A stretch of 64,000 bases of DNA, from contig CP136067.1 in assembly GCA_032622095.1 (NCBI GenBank), forward strand, positions 94,418,707-94,482,706. Direction: 5' to 3'. Of this stretch, positions 58,020-64,000 are shown piece after piece; position 1 is the stretch's first letter; every line of letters starts with the position of its first letter. The notes under the pieces were generated by a model. It saw only the letters and a list, made by a program, of their open reading frames with translations, was not told where the DNA came from and made no database searches. The stretch comes from Siphonodentalium dalli (lineage: Eukaryota; Mollusca; Scaphopoda; Gadilida; Siphonodentaliidae). Both the position numbers and the translations under genes were made by a program.

Positions 58020-58167
58020 TTAAAGTGGAAAAACTAACGTGGAGAACTATATATTAGTTAGTATTCCACAGCCATTGACGTGAGTCACATGTATTCAACG
58101 GAATCCCAGCCATTGAATACATATTAGTGTATACCTCTAGTGGAATACAAGCCGGAACTATTCTCGT

Positions 58168-59590
58168 GGGTAGGGTTCTCTATTCCGAAGGTTCATTATT
58201 CCATAGGTTCGCTATTCTGAAGGTTCATTATTCCGAAGGTTCGCTATTCCGAAGGTTCGCTATTCCGAAGGTTCGCTATTCCGACGTTTTCTATTCTGGG
58301 CGTATACTTAACCAGAAATGAATCAAAATTTGCACCCCCCCCCCCCCCCCCACAAAAACCACACGAGGAATGAAAAATACTTTCGCTAGAATTCGCACAT
58401 AGTACAATTATACACCCCATTCTAATTCCCAAATTGTCCCAGATGTCGGTTATTAATAGCAAGAAGACAGTATCAGTTTATCGTTTATTATGGAAATTTG
58501 AAAACACGATGACTGCGTGACTGAAATAAACTACATGTAAGAGATACAGTCTGTCCGAACTGGCAATCTGTACTTGAAAGAAACATTAACATTAAAGGCC
58601 CAGGCCTTTCGAACCCCCAAATCACATATCTATAATATAAGTCATATTACACACCATTTGAAATAGGAAGCTCTCATTGTATTATCAACTTATCCGGTGT
58701 AATAAACTGTAAACATGTTTTTTTTTGTGAGTTACCGACGTGTTTTTGTGCTTAAGTTTCATCTGTTTTTTTTGCTCAAAGTGTATTATTTTCAATGGAG
58801 GGGAATAACTATATTTTAAAGACAGAGTTATTCCCCTTTCATTGAAAATACATTTTTAGTTTGAATTTGCGTTCTGGGAGCCATGACGGGGGAATCTTGG
58901 GAATGATTTCAGCTGTTTTCTATTTCTCATTGGGCATCTTCCGAGACACAGACGTTTCAAATGGTGATGAATTACAGTATTTTAATCATATGGTATGGCA
59001 TAGATTGTTATTAAAACCGTAGGCCCCTATATCAAGGCACTATCAAAAATAATAGGTGAATCGGAAATTAAGTGAGCATTAAAGTCAATACAAAGTCATA
59101 ATTGCAGTACGTTCATCTCATATCCGTCTATTAGCGATATTCTACTATGCAGTATGTTATGGCGCTCCCGTATTCACTGAGCGTTATAGCCCCACTGTTA
59201 TAATCCGCCTTTAGCTGGCGTATTCTTATTATTGAGATATAACGTCATACGCAGTGACATTAAATCGTATGGCAACATAGCAATTGTGTGGTCTGCTTGA
59301 AGTGAATATGTATTGAGGAATAACGTGATACGTAATGACATTAAATCCCAAGGAAACCCGCGAAAACAAACAAAATCACATTTAATGTTTTATTGTTTTA
59401 AGTTATTTCTTTCATAAAAGGAGTTTTCGTGATAAAGAACCCTCTCAATATAGAATTAACCTATAAAATAACAAAAACCTTCGGAATAGCGAACCTTTGG
59501 AATAGTGAACCTTCGGAATAGCGAACCTTCGGAATAGTGAACCTTCGGAATAGTGAACCTTCGGAATAGCGAACCTTCGGAATAGAGACA
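58168..59590 (-). mobile_element. Foldback element R5, copy 2, inverted relative to 47575-48965
   Basis: Starts GGGTAGGGTTCTCTATTCCG with GAAGGTTCGCTATTCC units and ends with GGAATAGCGAACCTTCGG units and GGAATAGAGACATGT. The centre carries the complement of copy 1: CCACACGAGGAATGAAAAAT, a C run at 58336-58351, and TTGAAATAGGAAGCTCTCAT. The two copies face each other across about 9 kb. Confidence 0.88.
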
Positions 59591-59778
59591 TGTTCCCATT
59601 CTGGTTGACGTTGTCGCCAAGAAAGATGACGTACATTACGTCGATCATCCGCTTCCGGTGATTCCCCCCATAATTACTGGTTATTTGTCAGACTTAAATC
59701 ACAATAAAGGTAGCTATAGTAACAATGAAGGTGACATTCATGGATTGAACTTATCTGACTGAACGGTGTAGAATAAAT

Positions 59779-59940
59779 ACAGAACACAACTTGCATCATA
59801 ATCTCGAATCTTTTATCGAACTCGTTGCGGACGGCGCCAGTTATATTTCGCTCGAGCTACGCTCTCGCGAAATATATCCTTGCGCCATCCGCAACTCATG
59901 CGATAAAAGATTCTCGATTAAGATGCGCGTTGTATTCTGT
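59779..59940. repeat. 160-bp hairpin (MITE-like)
   Basis: Arms: ACAGAACACAAC, CATCATAATCTCGAATCTTT and TTGCGGACGGCGC on the left, and GCGCCATCCGCAAC, AAAGATTCTCGATTAAGATG and GTTGTATTCTGT on the right. The centre is TATATTTCGCTCGAGCTACG / CTCTCGCGAAATATA. The CGCTCGAG and CTCTCGCG centre is also self-complementary. Non-coding. Confidence 0.85.
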
Positions 59941-60170
59941 CTATTTATCTGTTCCTTAATAAAGTACTTCACTGTAGGTGAAGGTCCCAACCAGAAATGG
60001 TATGCTTTACTATTAGCCCAGTGGCTCCGGGTCAAAACTTAGCAAAATCGTGGACAGACTGGATTAAAGCGTGAAACTTTTCCATTATAGGTCGATTAAG
60101 TGCGTATTTTTGAGAAGATATGTTGAATCCACTTCATTGTCTTTATTCTCACTGTTCATGGACCTATTTT
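59938..60170. repeat. Second copy of the 55846-56550 flank
   Basis: Collinear with 55846-55985 and 56475-56550, with a single AGGTCGATTAAGTGCGTATT unit (60087). Divergence is low by eye. It ends at about GTTCATGGACCTATTTTTC. The 190 bp that follow (60171-60358) show nothing recognisable. Confidence 0.8.
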
Positions 60171-60358
60171 TCGGACATTTCACCGCATTTCGTTTGTCTC
60201 TGTGGGAAAATGTTGGCACCTTGACACGATTTTATACATTTATCGCCTAGAAGAATCATTAGCGAACTCACTGGGGTCATAATATACATTCCTTGCTGGA
60301 TATTTTTGTCCGATATCATGTTTTCCGAAATACCGGTATAATCCGGTCAAAGCCGAAT

Positions 60359-63300
60359 CGACGCTAATAACACAATGTCTGTTTCGAATCAATGAATGTT
60401 ATTGCTATCATAACAAACCCATGCATATATATGTGCAGGAGATACTCGAGCTATGATTCCTCTTATACCTGAGTTGAAGAATATTCACCCAAATCCAAGA
60501 TGGCTGCCAAAATGGCTACCAGAAATAGAAAAATCGCCGAAAATCGCTAATTTTAACATCAGTGAGGGTCATTGTCACGACAATTCCACATCTGCTTACT
60601 ATTGTGAGTTGGGAACACTGAAACGAAGAACTGTCCTTATATCACATCCAAATAAAAGTCCCCCAAATCCAAAATGGCGCCCACAATTGCGGACAGATTT
60701 TGAAAAATCGCCGAAAATCCCTCATTTTCACATCATTGGGCATTATTGTCGACACAACTCCACACATGATGACAGTTGAGTTGGAAATGCTGAGGTGAAG
60801 TAATTACCTTGCATCTGATGAAGGAAATTGTTTTCCAAATCGAAGATGGCGGCCAAAATGACGACCGAAATTTTAAAACAAGCTTACATTCCTTTATTTT
60901 CTTACTATGGTCATTATTATTATGCGAATTCTACCCACAACTACATATTCATATGGAACATTGATATGAAGTATTCATTTGATTTTGGCAAACTCTCACA
61001 GCCAAGATAAGATGGCAGCCAAACTGGCGGCCAGAAATTGAAAAGAAGTCGAAATTGTCACATACTAATTTCAACTTTTTGTCATAATATCAATATTTAT
61101 GGATTGGACGAAACGGTACATAAGCCATCTAATAGTTCCAACATAGGTTGTAGCCTTCTGGAAAGATGAAAACACACAATAATTGCGATGTGGCATTTCG
61201 AAATCCATTCTCCACTAAGCGCCCATAATGGCCGTAACCGTACATGGGTGCGCCGAATATTCATATTATGACTTCCGAGAATCAAAACAACAGTACCTGA
61301 GCTTATTCTGATTTTCCAGGATTCAGTATTTTCTGGACCAGCATCCGCCTCTTCGTCACATTAATTTATCTCACTCACACCAACTTAGTTTTCTACATTA
61401 ATCGGAATGTTTCAAACAACACAAACTTACGTGTTTGTCTCAAAAGCTGGGAATTCTTATCCTTATTCTTGGCGAGCTTCATTTGTGCTAGCTTATGGTA
61501 TAATTCAGATGATACATATGGGATCTGAGCGTCATCCTGCGTGATAAACTAGAAAGGTATGCGGTCGATGTGTATACTAGCTTTCAGAAGGACCTCTCTA
61601 TCTGCGTATTTTTCAGATTTGGTTAACTAATGGGGATAACAAAATGTACATCTGGTGATCTTCCCATCCAGCCACCTCTCAATATATGGTTCATCAATTT
61701 ACATATTCAATTTATTCACGTACTGATTAACCAGACAACTTCTGTATATGGCTTCGAATGTTGAAAGCCTAACATTTGACGGATGCCTTTCTTCTCAGTA
61801 AGGCGTAGAATACCATAATGCATAATATACCCACACTTCTTGGCCATGATCATAAGAACAGTCCTGGTGGGGTCCAGCAATCGTCTCACCGTACAGATCC
61901 AGGCAGATAATAACAATACACACGGTGCTAGTTTGTGGGCATGTGTCATGATAGTAGAAATAAAATTGGACCATGACTGCACCGCCCATTCTTTGGGTAT
62001 GTTTTAGATTCAGACATGATCTCATGTGGCTTTGCTGTCCTTGTATGCTAAGATTATTGTTCTTCTCTGTTGGGAGCTATTCGACGAGACGACGGTGGGA
62101 CGTCACACAGTTTGCTAAGGATCATGGTCAAGAAGTGTGGATAGTCGGTACATTATATGTATGTGTCCAAGGGAATGAGACAGCTAGCAGCCTTCGAAAC
62201 ACTGCCGAAGTTGTCCACGTATGCCAATACGTTCGCTAAGTTTGTGAGTTGAACCATCTATTGAGAAGTGACTAGTTAACTTGGAAGTTCGCCAGGTGTA
62301 CATGTCGTTATCCCCATGGGGTATGAGAAAGACATACATAGAGATGACCTTCTGTAAGCTTGTATACTTATCGACCATATGCCTTTCTATATAGTTCAAG
62401 ATGACGCACAAATCCCATATTTAGCAAGTATTTAAAATCTTAAGCTAGACACCGGAAAATTAATTGTTATGATTAGAGGGACCCTTCTCCCAGGAAGTGT
62501 TGAATACTTTGTCGGTGTGAGCGACCTAGATTTATCAGGCAAAGAAATAAAAACAGGTCCAGATCATTATGGACGTGGCATGCAAATCAGAATCTATTAT
62601 CATGTAATTGTTCTAATATGGCTATTCGGCACACCTACGGTTACGGCAATTATCGGCGCTAAGTGTCGAATGGATTTCGAAATGCCACATCGCGATATTA
62701 ATTGTGGGTTTTCCTACTTCCAGAAGGATACGAGCAATGTCATGCGTTTTGATACATTTTAAGTTGAACTAATAGATGGTTTGTGCATGTATAGTTTCGT
62801 CCATACATATCGATATTATGACAAAAAGTTGAAATTTGTATGTGAAAATATCGATTTCTTTTCAATATCTGGCCCCCAGTTTAGCTGCCATCTTGACCTT
62901 GAGTATCAGTTGCCAAACCCAAATGAATACTTCATATCAATATTCCATATCAACATGTAATGGTGGTAGAATTCGCGAAACAATAACGCCCATCGTAAAA
63001 AAAAGTAAAGGAATGTAGGCGTGTTTTCAAATACCGGTCGCCATTTTGGCCGCCATCTTAGATTTAGAAAACAATTTCTTGCATGGGATGTAAGGTAATT
63101 ACTTCACCACAGTATTCCCAACTCAAATGTAAGCATGGGTGGAGTTGTCTCGACAATAATGCCCAATGATGTAAATATGAGGGATTTTCGGTGATTTTTC
63201 AAAATCTGTCCGCCATTGTGGGCGCTATTTTGGATTTGGGGGACTTTTATTTGGATGCAATATAAGGACAGTTCTTCAACTCAGTGTTCCCAACTCACAA

Positions 63301-63543
63301 TAGTAAGCAGGTGTGGAGTTGTCGTGACAATAACGCTCTCTGATGTTAAAATAAGCGATTTTCGGCGTATTTTCTATTTCTGGTGGCCATTTTGGCCGCC
63401 ATATTGGATTTGGGTGAATATTCCTCAACGCAGGTATAAGGGGAATCCTAGCTCGAGTATCTCCTGCACATATATATGCATGGGTTTTGTTATGATAGCA
63501 ATAACATTCATTGATTCGAAACACACATTGCGTTATTAGTAGC
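60359..63543. mobile_element. Second large palindrome (3.2 kb)
   Basis: The left end CGACGCTAATAACACAATG and the right end CATTGCGTTATTAGTAGCG are inverted, and pairing can be followed inward almost without a break: GCATATATATGTGCAGGAGA (60422) with TCTCCTGCACATATATATGC (63460), TTCACCCAAATCCAAGATGG with CATATTGGATTTGGGTGAA, GCATTTCGAAATCCATTCTC (61192) with GAATGGATTTCGAAATGCC (62669), and CCACACTTCTTGGCCATGAT (61831) with ATCATGGTCAAGAAGTGTGG (62121). The centre is at about 61.95-61.99 kb. The arms contain tandem units with CCAAATCCAAGATGGC. Arms differ by more than those of the palindrome at 29-34.7 kb. No gene. Confidence 0.9.
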
Positions 63544-63544
63544 G

Positions 63545-63627
63545 AGTTTGCGATTTCAAACGGGTACGGGTACCGGTACGGGTACTGGTAGCTACCCGTA
63601 CCGGTACACGTTTTGAAATCGCAAACT
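63545..63627. repeat. Hairpin with GGTACGGGTACC core
   Basis: AGTTTGCGATTTCAAA (63545-63560) pairs perfectly with TTTGAAATCGCAAACT (63612-63627). The interior is CGGGTACGGGTACCGGTACG and GCTACCCGTACCGGTAC, largely self-complementary. It abuts the right end of the large palindrome. Confidence 0.85.
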
Positions 63628-64000
63628 GTTTTACGGGTAGAATTAAGCATATCGACGGGTAATGTATGGTGAGCCAATTGCAGCAAAATATATATGATAG
63701 AGAAATTGTTATCCGCATTCGACGTTATACTTGATGTTATGGTAATATGATGGACCTCTGCGAGGATAATGAATTGCATTCACCTGGGACGAGGCCAAAA
63801 TGGAATGGATTGGCGTCTTTCTTTGACTCATTTTGGTAACATTTTCAATAATTGGCTTTCATTAGTAATTTCCCAGACCGTTCTAGTTTCGTCTAGAACA
63901 GATGGAATTTTTCAGGCTAAGAAAATATGTTATGATAGCACAAATATACAATTACGCTAATTTAATAATCCAAACCATTATTCGGTGTAAAATATGTTGT
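63628..64000. other. No gene seen
   Basis: AT-rich sequence up to the window edge, without a recognised element or exon. Confidence 0.4.

Noticed and set aside
61716-62239. Frames on both strands around the centre of the second palindrome sharing a DHGQEVW string
   Set aside because: The shared string is a consequence of the palindrome; neither frame continues into a recognisable protein.
63276-63779. 167-codon minus-strand frame with a NIHPNPIWRPKWPPEIEN segment
   Set aside because: The segment is repeated in the other arm (near 60480) as part of the AAATCCAAGATGGC tandem units; the N-terminal part crosses the GTACGGG hairpin.
1-64000. tRNA, rRNA or snRNA genes
   Set aside because: No cloverleaf with A/B box words, and no rRNA or snRNA core sequence, was noticed on either strand. 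A covariance search would settle it.

Overview
This window is animal nuclear DNA. It has an intron-split glycosyltransferase gene with canonical GT-AG splice signals, no bacterial-style gene packing, non-LTR and Ty3/Gypsy retroelement remnants, hAT-like and piggyBac-like short elements, and a great deal of tandem and inverted repeat sequence. The composition, the frequent ACATGTA and AAGATGGCGGCC type words, and the glycosyltransferase family fit a marine invertebrate, probably a lophotrochozoan such as a mollusc. The species cannot be read from the sequence.

Only one host gene is convincing: a GT14-family (GCNT/C2GnT-like) beta-1,6-N-acetylglucosaminyltransferase on the + strand. Its exons are 4302-5243, about 10489-10693 and 12511-12830. 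It should be a type II Golgi membrane enzyme that branches O-glycans. The phases of the three exons join in frame to about 488 residues, but a stretch of roughly 20 residues expected between exons 1 and 2 is absent, so a small exon may have been missed. A minisatellite runs into its 5' end. Its introns hold TIR elements (5418-6457, 9086-9504, 9884-10335) and hairpins.

The rest is repeat-derived. 1-3650: diverged repeats and a first copy of a short TIR element. 12.8-18.7 kb: foldback and TIR elements, and a 5'-truncated LINE inserted in a tandem repeat. 20.3-28.9 kb: three copies of one TIR transposon at different stages of decay, two CGTGGTC-rich elements, and a tandem pair of strong hairpins. 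29.1-34.7 kb: a 5.6-kb palindrome with TA at both ends. 37.7-42.4 kb: two tandem copies of one element that expanded different minisatellites, one of them carrying a TTAA-flanked piggyBac-like insertion. 43-44 kb: a broken Ty3/Gypsy pol. 44.1-45.6 kb: a minisatellite that flips strand midway. 46-59.6 kb: TTAA-flanked elements, hAT-like elements with 8-bp target duplications, two LINE remnants, and two foldback elements with minisatellite arms. 60.4-63.5 kb: a second large palindrome of 3.2 kb.

The recurrent theme is long self-complementarity. Two palindromes of several kilobases, at least three elements whose arms are tandem arrays in opposite orientation, and many hairpins of 80-200 bp lie in one 64-kb stretch. 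If transcribed, these would give long fold-back RNAs. As DNA they look like foldback-type transposons whose terminal inverted repeats have taken over the whole element. That is the most interesting feature of the window. No autonomous transposase was recognised.
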